Below, piece after piece: positions 8,757 to 17,469 of a DNA stretch of 64,000 bases (positions within the stretch are counted from its first letter, which is position 1; the number at the start of each line of letters is the position of its first letter). The stretch covers positions 682,001-746,000 of the forward strand of contig NZ_OBQF01000001.1 in the NCBI RefSeq assembly GCF_900220995.1, written 5' to 3'. This DNA is from Salinicoccus kekensis. GTDB taxonomy: Bacteria; Bacillota; Bacilli; Staphylococcales; Salinicoccaceae. The notes under the pieces were generated by a model. That model saw only the letters and a list, made by a program, of their open reading frames with translations. It did no database searches and was not told the DNA's origin. The translations under genes and the position numbers were made by a program.

Positions 8757-10451
8757 CTATTTTTGCTTATTTATAAATTCCCGGAAATCCTCCCGTGTCA
8801 TCGTGTTGATCACCTGATCCTTACGGATGAGCCCTTTTTGGAGTGTGGCCACGCCATACTTCATGAAATCCAGATGATCGGTATGGTGGGCATCCGTATT
8901 GACCGACAGCATGACATCCTTATGGCGGATCGCTTCCGCGCTGAGGTCGAGCCTCATCGGGTTCGCATTGACTTCAAGCGCCGTGCCGGTCTCGGCGGCA
9001 AGGCTGATGAGCCTGTCCATATCGATGGGATAGCCTTCACGCCTGCCGATCAGTCTGCCTGTCGGATGCGCAATATGGCGCACATACGGATTGCGGCAGG
9101 CGGATTCAAGCCTGTGCATGATTTCTTCCTCGGTCTGCTGGAAGCTTGAATGGATCGCGGCAATGACATAGTCCAACTCTTTCAGGATGTCATCCGAATA
9201 ATCCAGTGTGCCGTCCTTCAGTATATCCATCTCTGTGCCCGAATACACATCGATCTCATCGTACTCCTCATTGATCGCCCTGATTTCCTCAAGCTGCGCT
9301 ATCAGGCGCTTCTCATCCAGTCCGTTGGCGACCCTGAGGCTTTTGGAGTGGTCGGTGATGACGATGTAGCCATAACCTTTTTCGATGCAGGCCTCGACCA
9401 TCTCGCGTATGGAGAATGCACCGTCGCTGTACACGGTGTGCATATGGATATCGCCTTTGATGTCTTCAAGTGTCACGATATCACCGACATCAAGTTCGGT
9501 CTCTTCACCCGTTTCGCGCATTGCGGGCGGGATGTACTCCAGCCCGAAGTGGTTGTAGAAGTCTGCCTCGGAATCGAAAGTGACCGTCTCGCCGTCCTTT
9601 TCGACCCCGTACTCACTGATTTTCTCATCACGCTTTTTTGCGATTTGACGCATCTTGACGTTATGCTCCTTGGAGCCGGTGAAATGGTGCAGTGTGGAGT
9701 AATATTCTGCTTCAGTGACGAAACGGAAATCGACGTTGATCTCCTGAAGGTCGTCCTCGATGATGATCGAAAGTTTTTTATCACCAGAGACGACGGTTTC
9801 CTTGACGAAATCCGCCTCAGTGATCTCCTCGGTGAATGCCTGCGGATCTTTGGATATCACGATGTAGTCGATGTCCCGGCTTGTCTCCTTCATGCGGCGT
9901 GCACTTCCTGCCACATCGAACCTTTCGACATGTTCGCTTTCAGATAGATGACTTTCTATGATCTCCCTGAATTTGAGTATCTGGTTGATGGCGTACCTTT
10001 CTGGCCGGATCAATATGTCGTCGATCGCCTTGCTGATGTTCTCCTCCGTCTTCTTGCCGAATCCGGAAAGCGCGCTGATCTCTTCATTCTCACAGGCATT
10101 CTTCAGCCCTTCCAATGTATCGATGCCGAGCTCTTTGTAGATTTTAGCGATCTTCTTCGGGCCGAGCGTCGGGATCTTTGTCATCTGTACGAGACCTGCC
10201 GGCACACTTTCCTGAAGCTCCTTGAAAACCGTCGATTCGCCCTTCTCCACATACTCGACGATGACCTCATTGACGCCTTTGCCGATGCCTTTAATATCTA
10301 TGAATTTATCGATTTCCGAAAGGGACCTCGGGTCGGTCTCCAGTGACTGTGCTGCTTTCCTGTATGCCGACACCTTGAACGGGTTCTCAAGCGAGAGTTC
10401 CATATATGTTGCGATGTTCTCAAGTAATCTGATGATATCTTTTTTTGTCAT
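8757..10451 (-). CDS. polX: family X DNA polymerase with PHP domain
   Basis: Repair polymerase with a PHP 3'-5' exonuclease. Order: N-terminal 8-kDa helix-hairpin-helix region (IDKFIDIKGIGKGV), a second HhH (SALSGFGKKTEENI), the nucleotidyltransferase core with GSARRMKETSRDIDYIV, then the PHP domain with DIHMHTVYSDG, EMDIL and ending near VNTDAHH. The start was moved 39 codons inward to MTKKDIIRLLENIA because GGAGG precedes that ATG. The upstream extension overlaps cvpA in another frame and is not conserved. The 564-residue length fits Bacillus YshC (about 570). Confidence 0.95.
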   Translation of the reverse strand: MTKKDIIRLLENIATYMELSLENPFKVSAYRKAAQSLETDPRSLSEIDKFIDIKGIGKGVNEVIVEYVEKGESTVFKELQESVPAGLVQMTKIPTLGPKKIAKIYKELGIDTLEGLKNACENEEISALSGFGKKTEENISKAIDDILIRPERYAINQILKFREIIESHLSESEHVERFDVAGSARRMKETSRDIDYIVISKDPQAFTEEITEADFVKETVVSGDKKLSIIIEDDLQEINVDFRFVTEAEYYSTLHHFTGSKEHNVKMRQIAKKRDEKISEYGVEKDGETVTFDSEADFYNHFGLEYIPPAMRETGEETELDVGDIVTLEDIKGDIHMHTVYSDGAFSIREMVEACIEKGYGYIVITDHSKSLRVANGLDEKRLIAQLEEIRAINEEYDEIDVYSGTEMDILKDGTLDYSDDILKELDYVIAAIHSSFQQTEEEIMHRLESACRNPYVRHIAHPTGRLIGRREGYPIDMDRLISLAAETGTALEVNANPMRLDLSAEAIRHKDVMLSVNTDAHHTDHLDFMKYGVATLQKGLIRKDQVINTMTREDFREFINKQK

Positions 10452-10479
10452 AATTTCCTCCAAAAAAAGAGCCATATCC

Positions 10480-11013
10480 CTATGACTCGATTTGTAACCA
10501 CTCCATGAATCTTTCGGAGAGGATGAATGTATGTTCCAGTATGAAATTGGCCAATCCCGAATCTTCAATAGGCGTTTGGATAAATTCTAAAGGGATCATT
10601 GCCAGCATGAATAATATCACGGCCAAAATATAAACCGTCTCGATCAGTCCGAGGACAGCGCCGACCACTTCCCCGACAATATTGAATACAGGAATCTGCT
10701 GAAAATAATCGAATGCGCTGATGACCAGCTGGATCAGTATTTTGGCGACTATGAATATCATGAAGAATGCCGACATGTCATAGTATGCATATTCTGCATT
10801 GGCAATGGATGGAAATATCGGATTCGACAGCGTCTCCGTCGTCGATGGATACGGCAGTATCAAATCCAGCCGGGCAGCGAGGGTTCCGTAGTTCAGTGCG
10901 GCGATGATGATCGCGGCAAGCGTCCCCATGAGATGGAAGAACTGCAGAATGAAACCTCTGCGGTACCCGACAATCATTCCGATTATAAGTAAAATTAAAA
11001 GAATTAAAGTCAT
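10480..11013 (-). CDS. cvpA: CvpA-family membrane protein
   Basis: A 177-residue protein with four hydrophobic helices, starting MTLILLILLIIGMIVGYRRGFILQ, whose positively charged loop after the first helix is typical of CvpA/YshB. In Firmicutes it sits between zapA and polX, as here. Its start overlaps the zapA stop (ATGA). The molecular role is not settled in this group. The Escherichia coli member is tied to colicin V production and envelope homeostasis. Confidence 0.88.
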   Translation of the reverse strand: MTLILLILLIIGMIVGYRRGFILQFFHLMGTLAAIIIAALNYGTLAARLDLILPYPSTTETLSNPIFPSIANAEYAYYDMSAFFMIFIVAKILIQLVISAFDYFQQIPVFNIVGEVVGAVLGLIETVYILAVILFMLAMIPLEFIQTPIEDSGLANFILEHTFILSERFMEWLQIES

Positions 11014-11285
11014 ACGTCTCTTCCTTGATCAGATTGATGTTCAGACTGCTCTTTCAAGAGCGCCTCATACTTATGCTGCAGCTTCACATAGTCGTCCATT
11101 ACATTCACTGCCGTTAAAACTGCTTTCCTCGTCGTGTCCAGGCCCGCACTCTTTGAGCCGATTTCACGCATTTTCTGGTCGACGAGATGTGCGACATGCC
11201 GGATATGTTCAGGTTCGTCCCTGCCGATGATCGTATACTGCTGATCATAGATGTCGACATATATACGGTTCCTGTATTCAGTCAT
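11010..11285 (-). CDS. zapA: cell division protein ZapA
   Basis: A 91-residue protein that bundles FtsZ filaments. The N-terminal beta-hairpin domain (NRIYVDIYDQQYTIIG) is followed by the motif EHIRHVAHLVDQKM and a C-terminal coiled coil (about 60-88). I start at MTEYRNRI since GGAG lies 5 nt upstream; the eight residues before it (MDKGGGDA) are read through the Shine-Dalgarno. A sigma-A-like promoter lies about 54 nt upstream. Overlaps cvpA by 4 nt. Confidence 0.92.
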   Translation of the reverse strand: MTEYRNRIYVDIYDQQYTIIGRDEPEHIRHVAHLVDQKMREIGSKSAGLDTTRKAVLTAVNVMDDYVKLQHKYEALLKEQSEHQSDQGRDV

Positions 11286-11313
11286 GGCGTCTCCGCCTCC
11301 TTTATCCAAACTG

Positions 11314-11343
11314 TTTACAATTATGTTATCATTAATTTATTAT
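11314..11343 (+). promoter_or_regulatory. predicted sigma-A promoter for rnhC
   Basis: TTTACA and TATTAT are separated by 18 bp, 62 nt before the rnhC ATG. It overlaps the oppositely directed zapA promoter, so the two could compete for polymerase. Confidence 0.5.
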
Positions 11344-11367
11344 ACTTATCGGGAATGGATTTCACAA
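11339..11367 (-). promoter_or_regulatory. predicted sigma-A promoter for zapA-cvpA-polX
   Basis: On the minus strand, TTGTGA and a perfect TATAAT are spaced 17 bp, about 50 nt upstream of the zapA start. The -10 box overlaps the -10 box of the divergent rnhC promoter. Confidence 0.65.
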
Positions 11368-11404
11368 GTAAAGTAATTAGAAAAGGATAAAGGGAATTTG
11401 ATAT

Positions 11405-12076
11405 ATGAATTATGATGATTATAACACCATAGGCAGTGATGAAGCGGGCGTCGGCGATTATTTCGGACCGATGACCGTGTGTGCTGCATACGTGCCAAAA
11501 GACAAGATTGCCCTTCTGAAGGAACTCGGCGTGAAAGACTCGAAGAACCTCTCGAACAATACGGTGATTAAAATCGCCGGCGACCTCATCCATACGGTCA
11601 CCTATTCACTTGTCGTTCTTGACAATCCCTCATACAACAAAAAGATAGATGAGGGATGGAACATCGTGAAGCTGAAGGCGGTGCTCCATGACCACTGCAT
11701 CAGGAATGTCCATGACAAGCTTGCAGAAGATGAACGCGGCAACATCGAGAAGATCGTCATCGACCAGTTCACCACACTGAATGCCTACAACAAATATGTG
11801 CCGGATCCATTCATGATCGAAAAGATCCACCAGGAGACGAAGGCCGAGAGCAAATCCCTCGCCGTCGCCGCCGCAAGCATCATTGCACGGGCAAAGTATC
11901 TGGAGCAGATGGCGAACCTCGATCAGACACTGAAAGATAAGGTGCCGCGGGGTGCAAGCAAGCAGGTCGATGCCTTTGCTGCACGGCTTGCCAAAAAGCA
12001 CGGGATGGATTATGTCGACAATCTCACGAAGAAGCACTTCAAGACACGCGAGAAGGTGCAGGCGTTGTTGAGGTAG
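11405..12076 (+). CDS. rnhC: ribonuclease HIII, short form
   Basis: Hydrolyses RNA in RNA-DNA hybrids. The catalytic domain is complete: GSDEAGVGDYFGP (Asp12, Glu13), IVIDQF (Asp120) and AESKSLAVAAASI (Glu148) supply the acidic residues. The motif and the place beside zapA identify RNase HIII, not HII. At 223 residues it lacks the N-terminal TBP-like substrate-binding domain of about 85 residues found in Bacillus and Staphylococcus RnhC (about 310). There is no room for it, since only 119 nt separate the start from zapA. AAGGG precedes the ATG by 10 nt. Confidence 0.9.
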   Translation: MNYDDYNTIGSDEAGVGDYFGPMTVCAAYVPKDKIALLKELGVKDSKNLSNNTVIKIAGDLIHTVTYSLVVLDNPSYNKKIDEGWNIVKLKAVLHDHCIRNVHDKLAEDERGNIEKIVIDQFTTLNAYNKYVPDPFMIEKIHQETKAESKSLAVAAASIIARAKYLEQMANLDQTLKDKVPRGASKQVDAFAARLAKKHGMDYVDNLTKKHFKTREKVQALLR

Positions 12077-12105
12077 CCGGCGGACCCTGCGGAGGGGAGC
12101 GATAT

Positions 12106-12241
12106 TCGATTAAGTCCTGAATATCTCAAGAGATAATCGAAATTGAGAGGCATATTCGATTAAGTGCACTGAAAACCAGTAAGATAATCGAAAACAGCCC
12201 GTAAAATCGATTAAATCTGTAAAAATCAAAAAGATAATCGA
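12106..12241. repeat. array of three inverted-word units, period 50-51 bp
   Basis: TCGATTA occurs at 12106, 12156 and 12207, and its inverse TAATCGA at 12134, 12185 and 12235. Each pair frames 20-22 variable bases, and 15 bases separate the units. Flanking bases are partly shared (ATTCGATTAAGT on the left, AGATAATCGA on the right). The array lies between the end of rnhC and the shared terminator, so it is in the 3' untranslated part of an rnhC transcript and beyond the terminator of pheT. Compare the array at 52491-52769. Confidence 0.85.
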
Positions 12242-12261
12242 GACCATCAGAAAACCCCAAA

Positions 12262-12304
12262 TAAAAAGCTGCAGGAGACATTCAAATCTCCCGCAGCTTT
12301 CTTT
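12262..12304 (-). terminator. terminator between convergent rnhC and pheT
   Basis: A long stem (AAAGCTGC-A-GGAGA pairing with TCTCC-CGCAGCTTT, one bulge) is followed by TTTTTATTT on the minus strand and by TTTCTTTATT on the plus strand. It terminates pheST and may also serve rnhC. Confidence 0.85.
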
Positions 12305-12305
12305 A

Positions 12306-14708
12306 TTATCCTCTTAATGCAAATCCTTCATCTTTCAGCGCCTCGAGCACCGGCTGATGGATTTCTTCAACCGCTTCATCGGTCAGCGTCTCTTCCTTGT
12401 TCAGGTAAGTGAGGCGGATCGCGACGGATTTCTTATCCGCTTCAATGTTCTCGCCTTCATAGACGTCGAACACATACACATCGATCAGATGTTTCTTGGC
12501 CGCATTCTCGATGATATCGACGAGTGTGCCTGCAGTGACGTTTCTGTCTGCGACAAGCGCAATGTCCCTTATGACCGACGGGTACTTCGGCAGCACTTCG
12601 TATTCAATGGTGCCGGATTTCACGGCAAGCAGCGCGTCGAGATCCACTTCGAACACGATCGTCTGATCCAGATCATGGTCTCTTTCGTATTTCGGATGCA
12701 GCTCGCCGACGAACCCGATATATTCCCCTCCGAGTGTGATATCCGCCGTACGTCCCGGATGCATCTCCGGATACCCTTCCGATGGCACATAATGGATATC
12801 GTCAGTCAGCCCGAGTTTTTCAAACACACTGTCGAGTATGCCTTTTGCCGCATAGAAATCGGCGGGCACATGGCTGCCAAGCCAGTCCGTGTTGTTCATC
12901 CTGCCTGTCAGGATACCGGCAAGCTTCTCGACTTCCTCAGGCTGTACATCCTGCCCTTTTGAAATAAAGATCCTGCCCGTTTCGAACAGCTGGACGTCTT
13001 TTTGCTGGCGGCTTGTGTTGTAGACCACGTTGTCCACAAGATGGGGCACCAGGCTGTTCCTGAGCACCGCACGATCCTCGCTCATCGGCATCATCAGACG
13101 CAAGGCTTCCTTGCGTTCCGTGAACTGGGTCGCCTTCTCCTTGCTCGTCAGGGCATAGTTGATGGACTGCGACAGACCGAGCGACTCCAGCTGATGGCGG
13201 ATGATGCGGTGTTTCTCCTGTTCGTCGGTCAGCCTGCCCGGTGTGATCGTCTCAAATTTCGGGAGTGAGGACGGCAGTGCATCATAGCCATATATCCTTG
13301 CCACTTCCTCTGTGATGTCTTCCGGAATCTGGAGGTCGTCCCGGCGTGACGGCACATGAATTTCAAGATCGTCACCGCTCACCACGGTCTCAAGGCCGAG
13401 TTTTGAGAGTGTCTCTTCAATTTCGGACGTTTCAAGGTGCATGCCGAGCCTGTTGTTGATGAAGTCCCTTGACGTTTTGATGATCGAATCACTGGTGTCG
13501 AGTGCACCATCGGAATTGTAACCGAGCTGCACTTTGCCCCCTGCATATGTTTCAAGCAGATATGCCGCCCGCTCCAGTGCCGGGAGGACGAATTCGTGGG
13601 AAACACCCTTTTCAAAACGGCTGCTCGCTTCACTCCGCAGATCCAGCCTGCCACTCGTCTTCCGGATGGACACCGGATTAAATACTGCAGATTCGATGAT
13701 GACGTTCGTCGTCTCCTCCGTCACTTCGGAGAAGTCGCCGCCCATGACACCTGCAAGCGCGACCGGCTCTTTGCCGTTGGTGATGACGATGTCGCTGCCC
13801 TTGAGCGTGCGTTCCTTACCATCGAGCGTCGTCATCTTCTCGCCCTCTTCAGCGAACCGCGTCACAATCTCCTTCGAACCGAGCTGGTCATAGTCGAACA
13901 TATGGAGCGGCTGGCCGTATTCCAGCATGACATAGTTCGAGATATCGACGACGTTGTTGATCGGACGGATGCCCGCTTTGATCAGGCGGATCTGCATCCA
14001 TGTCGGCGCAGGTTTTATTTCCACGTCCTTGACGACCCTGAGCGCATAGTAAGGGACCGCTTCACTGTCCTCATTGCGTACAGAGACGTCCACTTGATCC
14101 CCCGTCTCGGTGAGGTCCGTTGAAGGATGCACCACATCTCCGCCGTACAGCGCCTTCGTCTCGTAGGCCGCCCCGATGATGGACAGTGCGTCTTTCCTAT
14201 TCGGGGTGAGGTCGAACTCCATCACCGCATCATCAAGGTAGACTGCAGGCAGTGCCGGTGCACCCGCTTCCTGGTCCTCACTGAAGATGAAGATGCCGTC
14301 CTGGTATTCCTTCGGCACGTAATCGGTTGGTATGCCAATCTCATCGAGTGAGCAGATCATCCCTTCCGAGACTTCGCCCCGCAGCTTCGCCTTCTTGATC
14401 TTGATGCCGCCCGGCAGCCTTCCGCCGACCTGGCAGACGATGACGTACGTATCGGCTGCAACGTTATCTGCACCGCAGACGATCTGCTTCACTTCGTCCC
14501 CGGTATTCACCCGGCACAGGTTCAGCTTATCCGCATCCGGATGCTGCCTCACCTCTTCGACATGCCCGATGACGAGGTTTTTGATGTCCGACGTATAATC
14601 GATGATGTCATCCACCTCGATGCCGCCACGCGTGATGCGCTCCGATAATTCATATACGTCCGCTTCCACATCTATATATTCACTTAACCACTCTTTAGAT
14701 ACTTTCAA
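12306..14708 (-). CDS. pheT: phenylalanyl-tRNA synthetase beta subunit
   Basis: Structural and editing subunit of the alpha2-beta2 enzyme that charges tRNA-Phe. Domains: tRNA-binding EMAP-like domain (about 40-150, with [13 protein letters not shown]), B1, the B3/B4 editing domain (about 210-390), B5 (about 400-475) and the C-terminal ferredoxin-fold anticodon-binding domain (from about 705). I take TTG at 14708 as the start: GGAGG lies 8 nt upstream. The GTG three codons earlier overlaps that Shine-Dalgarno. The length of 800 residues is normal. Overlaps the end of pheS by 14 nt. Confidence 0.94.
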   Translation of the reverse strand: MKVSKEWLSEYIDVEADVYELSERITRGGIEVDDIIDYTSDIKNLVIGHVEEVRQHPDADKLNLCRVNTGDEVKQIVCGADNVAADTYVIVCQVGGRLPGGIKIKKAKLRGEVSEGMICSLDEIGIPTDYVPKEYQDGIFIFSEDQEAGAPALPAVYLDDAVMEFDLTPNRKDALSIIGAAYETKALYGGDVVHPSTDLTETGDQVDVSVRNEDSEAVPYYALRVVKDVEIKPAPTWMQIRLIKAGIRPINNVVDISNYVMLEYGQPLHMFDYDQLGSKEIVTRFAEEGEKMTTLDGKERTLKGSDIVITNGKEPVALAGVMGGDFSEVTEETTNVIIESAVFNPVSIRKTSGRLDLRSEASSRFEKGVSHEFVLPALERAAYLLETYAGGKVQLGYNSDGALDTSDSIIKTSRDFINNRLGMHLETSEIEETLSKLGLETVVSGDDLEIHVPSRRDDLQIPEDITEEVARIYGYDALPSSLPKFETITPGRLTDEQEKHRIIRHQLESLGLSQSINYALTSKEKATQFTERKEALRLMMPMSEDRAVLRNSLVPHLVDNVVYNTSRQQKDVQLFETGRIFISKGQDVQPEEVEKLAGILTGRMNNTDWLGSHVPADFYAAKGILDSVFEKLGLTDDIHYVPSEGYPEMHPGRTADITLGGEYIGFVGELHPKYERDHDLDQTIVFEVDLDALLAVKSGTIEYEVLPKYPSVIRDIALVADRNVTAGTLVDIIENAAKKHLIDVYVFDVYEGENIEADKKSVAIRLTYLNKEETLTDEAVEEIHQPVLEALKDEGFALRG

Positions 14709-15762
14709 CGTTTTCACCTCCGTCTTCCGTCTGTTTGAACTGATTGATGAACCTTAAGTCATTCGTATACAGGTGGCGGATATCCTCGATGCCGTAGCGC
14801 AGCATCGCCACCCTGTCAGGACCCATGCCGAATGCAAAACCGCTGTACTCGTCCGGATCATAACCTGCCATCCTGAGCACATTCGGGTGAACCATGCCGG
14901 CACCGAGTATTTCTATCCAGCCGGACTGCTTGCATACGTTGCATCCCGCACCCTTGCATTTGAAGCAGGAGATGTCGACTTCCACACTCGGTTCAGTGAA
15001 CGGGAAGAAGCTCGGGCGCAGGCGGATTTCACGCTCTGTGCCGAAAATCTCCTTGGCAAACAGCTCGAGCGTACCTTTCAGGTCGCTCATATGGATATTC
15101 TTATCGACGACCAGCCCTTCAATCTGTGTGAACTGGTGGCTGTGCGTCGCATCATCACTGTCACGGCGGTAGACCTTGCCCGGACAGATGATCTTCACCG
15201 CTTCTTTGCCTTTACGGTCTTCAAGCACACGTGCCTGCACCGGTGAGGTGTGCGTCCTCAGCAGGATCTCCTCCGATATGTAGAACGTATCCTGCATATC
15301 ACGCGCCGGATGGGATTTCGGAAGATTGAGCGCCTCGAAGTTGTAGTAATCCGTCTCCACTTCATAGCCTTCCTGTATCTCATAGCCGAGGCCGATGAAG
15401 AAGTCCTCTATGTCCTCGATGATCCGTGAGATCGGATGCTGGGAGCCGATGTTGAACTTTCTGCCCGGCAGGGTCACGTCGATCGTTTCATTCTTCAATC
15501 TCTCTTCAAGTGCGGCCGCCTCGATTTCCGCACTCTTCTCCTCGATCGATGCCTCGATGTTACGGCGCAGTTCATTGACTTTCTGGCCGTAGGCCGGACG
15601 CTCCTCATTCGAAAGATTCTTCATCTCCTTCATCAGGCCCGTCACTCTGCCTTTTTTACCAAGATACCGGACTTTGAGGTCCTGGAGGCTTCTTGCATCT
15701 TCAACGGTCTCAAGCGACACGTCGAATTCATCCTGAATATGTGTCATTTGTGATGTATCCAT
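14695..15762 (-). CDS. pheS: phenylalanyl-tRNA synthetase alpha subunit
   Basis: Class II catalytic subunit. An N-terminal coiled coil (about 1-90) is followed by the catalytic domain with motif 2 ([20 protein letters not shown]) and motif 3 ([17 protein letters not shown]). A cysteine pair group [15 protein letters not shown] near 272-286 is a usual insertion in bacterial PheS. AAAGGAG lies 7 nt before the ATG. A T-box leader upstream controls the pheST operon. Confidence 0.96.
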   Translation of the reverse strand: MDTSQMTHIQDEFDVSLETVEDARSLQDLKVRYLGKKGRVTGLMKEMKNLSNEERPAYGQKVNELRRNIEASIEEKSAEIEAAALEERLKNETIDVTLPGRKFNIGSQHPISRIIEDIEDFFIGLGYEIQEGYEVETDYYNFEALNLPKSHPARDMQDTFYISEEILLRTHTSPVQARVLEDRKGKEAVKIICPGKVYRRDSDDATHSHQFTQIEGLVVDKNIHMSDLKGTLELFAKEIFGTEREIRLRPSFFPFTEPSVEVDISCFKCKGAGCNVCKQSGWIEILGAGMVHPNVLRMAGYDPDEYSGFAFGMGPDRVAMLRYGIEDIRHLYTNDLRFINQFKQTEDGGENVESI

Positions 15763-15782
15763 TTTTCCACTCCTTTAAAATA

Positions 15783-16013
15783 AAAAAACCCGCCCTTGAA
15801 ATATCAAGGACGGGATTCCGCGGTACCACCTATTTTTCTGCATGACTAAATACAGACACTTCAAAAGATAAGGGTTTTACCCGTCACTTCATCCGTCAGG
15901 TGAACCTGATCCCATTTACCGCACGGTCTTCCAGTCGTGTACCGTGCTCCCTGGTGGTAAATGCCGGGATCATTTATTCCTGTCTTCATGTGAAGCCTGC
16001 ATTTTCATTTATA
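15783..16013 (-). promoter_or_regulatory. T-box leader controlling pheST
   Basis: On the minus strand the leader carries the conserved antiterminator core GGTGGTACCGCGG, then a terminator stem (CCCGTCCTTGA / TCAAGGGCGGG) with seven U residues, 20 nt before pheS. The upstream Stem I region includes AGGGAGCACGG and GGGATCAGGTTCACC, where UUC is a plausible phenylalanine specifier codon. Uncharged tRNA-Phe would stabilise the antiterminator and switch the operon on. Confidence 0.9.
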
Positions 16014-16074
16014 GAATCATTATAAGTCAAAAAATTAAAAAATCAAGCTTCCGCGAAATTTTAAAAGGCTGACG

Positions 16075-16320
16075 CTACTGGGCGTCTTCCGCTTCTTCCT
16101 CGGACTGGCCTTCACCAGTTTCGCCGCCGGTGGCCTCATCAATGTCCTGTGTTTCTTCGCCTGTTTCATTATCCGCTTCATCCTGGTCGCTTGTGCCATG
16201 ATCGACATTTTCAGCATCCTCGCCGAGTTCCTCATCTTCCCCGATGTTCGGCTCATCCTCGCCGCATGCACCGAGCACTAATACAGAAGCCAGACCTCCG
16301 GCCAGTAAAAACTTCTTCAT
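16075..16320 (-). CDS. small acidic lipoprotein, first of a pair
   Basis: An 81-residue precursor with a lipoprotein signal (MKKFLLAGGLASVLVLGAC, lipobox LGAC). After the lipid-modified Cys almost every residue is Glu, Asp, Gly, Ser or Thr, with no recognisable domain, so the mature chain is probably an extended acidic tail on the outer membrane face. The second ATG is preferred (GGAGG 6 nt upstream). It is a paralogue of the next gene. Function unknown. The extreme acidity would suit a salt-loving organism. Confidence 0.8.
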   Translation of the reverse strand: MKKFLLAGGLASVLVLGACGEDEPNIGEDEELGEDAENVDHGTSDQDEADNETGEETQDIDEATGGETGEGQSEEEAEDAQ

Positions 16321-16358
16321 CATAATCCTCCTAAATGGTTGTTGTCATCATACAAATG

Positions 16359-16592
16359 CTATTCCGATTCTGCTTCATCCACATCCGACTCTTCGCCAAG
16401 GCTTTCCTGACGGTCGGAACTGTCATCTCCAGACTCTTCTTCACCGTTATCCGCATCGATCGCCGTGCCGTCCTGTTCCACTTCCTGATCCGTGTCCACG
16501 GCGTCATCGCTCATTTCGGGTTCTTCCTCCCCGCCGCATGCGCCAAGCACCAGGATCGATGCCAGTCCGCCGGCCAAAAGATACTTCTTCAT
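16359..16592 (-). CDS. small acidic lipoprotein, second of a pair
   Basis: A 77-residue paralogue of the preceding lipoprotein. The signal MKKYLLAGGLASILVLGAC differs from its neighbour at only a few positions, while the acidic tail shares composition but hardly any alignment. This suggests tandem duplication with a fast-changing low-complexity part. GAGGGTGACT precedes the chosen ATG; an in-frame start five codons earlier lies upstream of that site. Only 38 nt separate the two genes. Function unknown. Confidence 0.8.
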   Translation of the reverse strand: MKKYLLAGGLASILVLGACGGEEEPEMSDDAVDTDQEVEQDGTAIDADNGEEESGDDSSDRQESLGEESDVDEAESE

Positions 16593-16725
16593 AGTCACCC
16601 TCCTCAATGATCATAAATAACTGTTGTTAACATCTGTTTACCCCAACTGCAGGCATATTATTTATACAACCCGGTATTTATAAGAATGAAGACCCCATGA
16701 CCGTGAAGCCATGACGTCTCCAGAA

Positions 16726-17469
16726 TCATTTCAGCGCTTTGAAATGGTGCATGAAGATGCCGCCTGCGATCGCCACGTTCAGACTTTCCGAACGGCCGGG
16801 CATATGGATTTTCACCTTGCGGTCGACGAGATCCAGCACTTCCTCACTCACACCCCGGCCTTCATTGCCGAGTACGATGAGCAGCGGGTCCTGTTGCACA
16901 ACATCGTCCAGGTAGTCCGCCTGTGCGAGGCTCGTACCGATGGAGAGTCCCTGGAAGCTCTCAATGACGGATTTGATATCAGCGACTTCGACGCTAACGT
17001 GGAATGTGCTGCCCTGGGCGCTGCGGAGCACTTTATCGCTGAAAGGATCCACCGTACCCGGGGACGCCACCACCCGGTCGAACCCGAAAGCATCCGCTGT
17101 GCGGATGAGGCTGCCGAAGTTGCCGGGGTCCTGCACATCATCCAGCACAAGGACCTTATTCCCCGCCGCTTCAGGCGCGGCATAAGAGACCGCCGCCATG
17201 ATGCCCTGGGGCGTTTCGAGCTGGGATAACGTCTTCATCACCGGCAAGCTTACAAGGATCACTTCAAAGCGGGAGGCATCGAAAGTGAAGCTGTAATCCT
17301 CGAGCGCGATGATATGATGGATCACCTGATCGGATCCGACCGCCTCCTCCACCATATGTTCCCCGTCGATTAAAAACATGCCCGTCCTGCTGCGCGCTTT
17401 CTTCTTATGCAGCTTGCGCAGTTCCTTGATGCGCGGGTTGTCCTTTGAAGTGATGACCTCTCTTACCAA
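16726..17469 (-). CDS. SpoU/TrmH-family RNA 2'-O-methyltransferase (YsgA-like)
   Basis: A 247-residue SPOUT methyltransferase. An N-terminal substrate-binding domain (about 1-90) precedes the knotted catalytic domain with motif 1 (VQDPGNFGSLIRTADAFG), motif 2 (VLGNEGRGVS) and motif 3 (MPGRSESLNVAIAGGIF). It starts at TTG, overlapping the M42 peptidase stop region by 7 nt, with GGAG 8 nt upstream. Bacillus has the same neighbourhood (ysgA near pheS). The exact RNA position modified is not known from sequence. Confidence 0.9.
   Translation of the reverse strand: MVREVITSKDNPRIKELRKLHKKKARSRTGMFLIDGEHMVEEAVGSDQVIHHIIALEDYSFTFDASRFEVILVSLPVMKTLSQLETPQGIMAAVSYAAPEAAGNKVLVLDDVQDPGNFGSLIRTADAFGFDRVVASPGTVDPFSDKVLRSAQGSTFHVSVEVADIKSVIESFQGLSIGTSLAQADYLDDVVQQDPLLIVLGNEGRGVSEEVLDLVDRKVKIHMPGRSESLNVAIAGGIFMHHFKALK

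Noticed and set aside
10452-10568. N-terminal extension of PolX
   Set aside because: It overlaps cvpA in another frame and lies upstream of a good ribosome-binding site at the MTKKDI start.
16608-16725. Possible terminator hairpin after the RNA methylase gene
   Set aside because: Repeats of CATGAC are direct, not inverted, and no stable stem with a T-run could be drawn.
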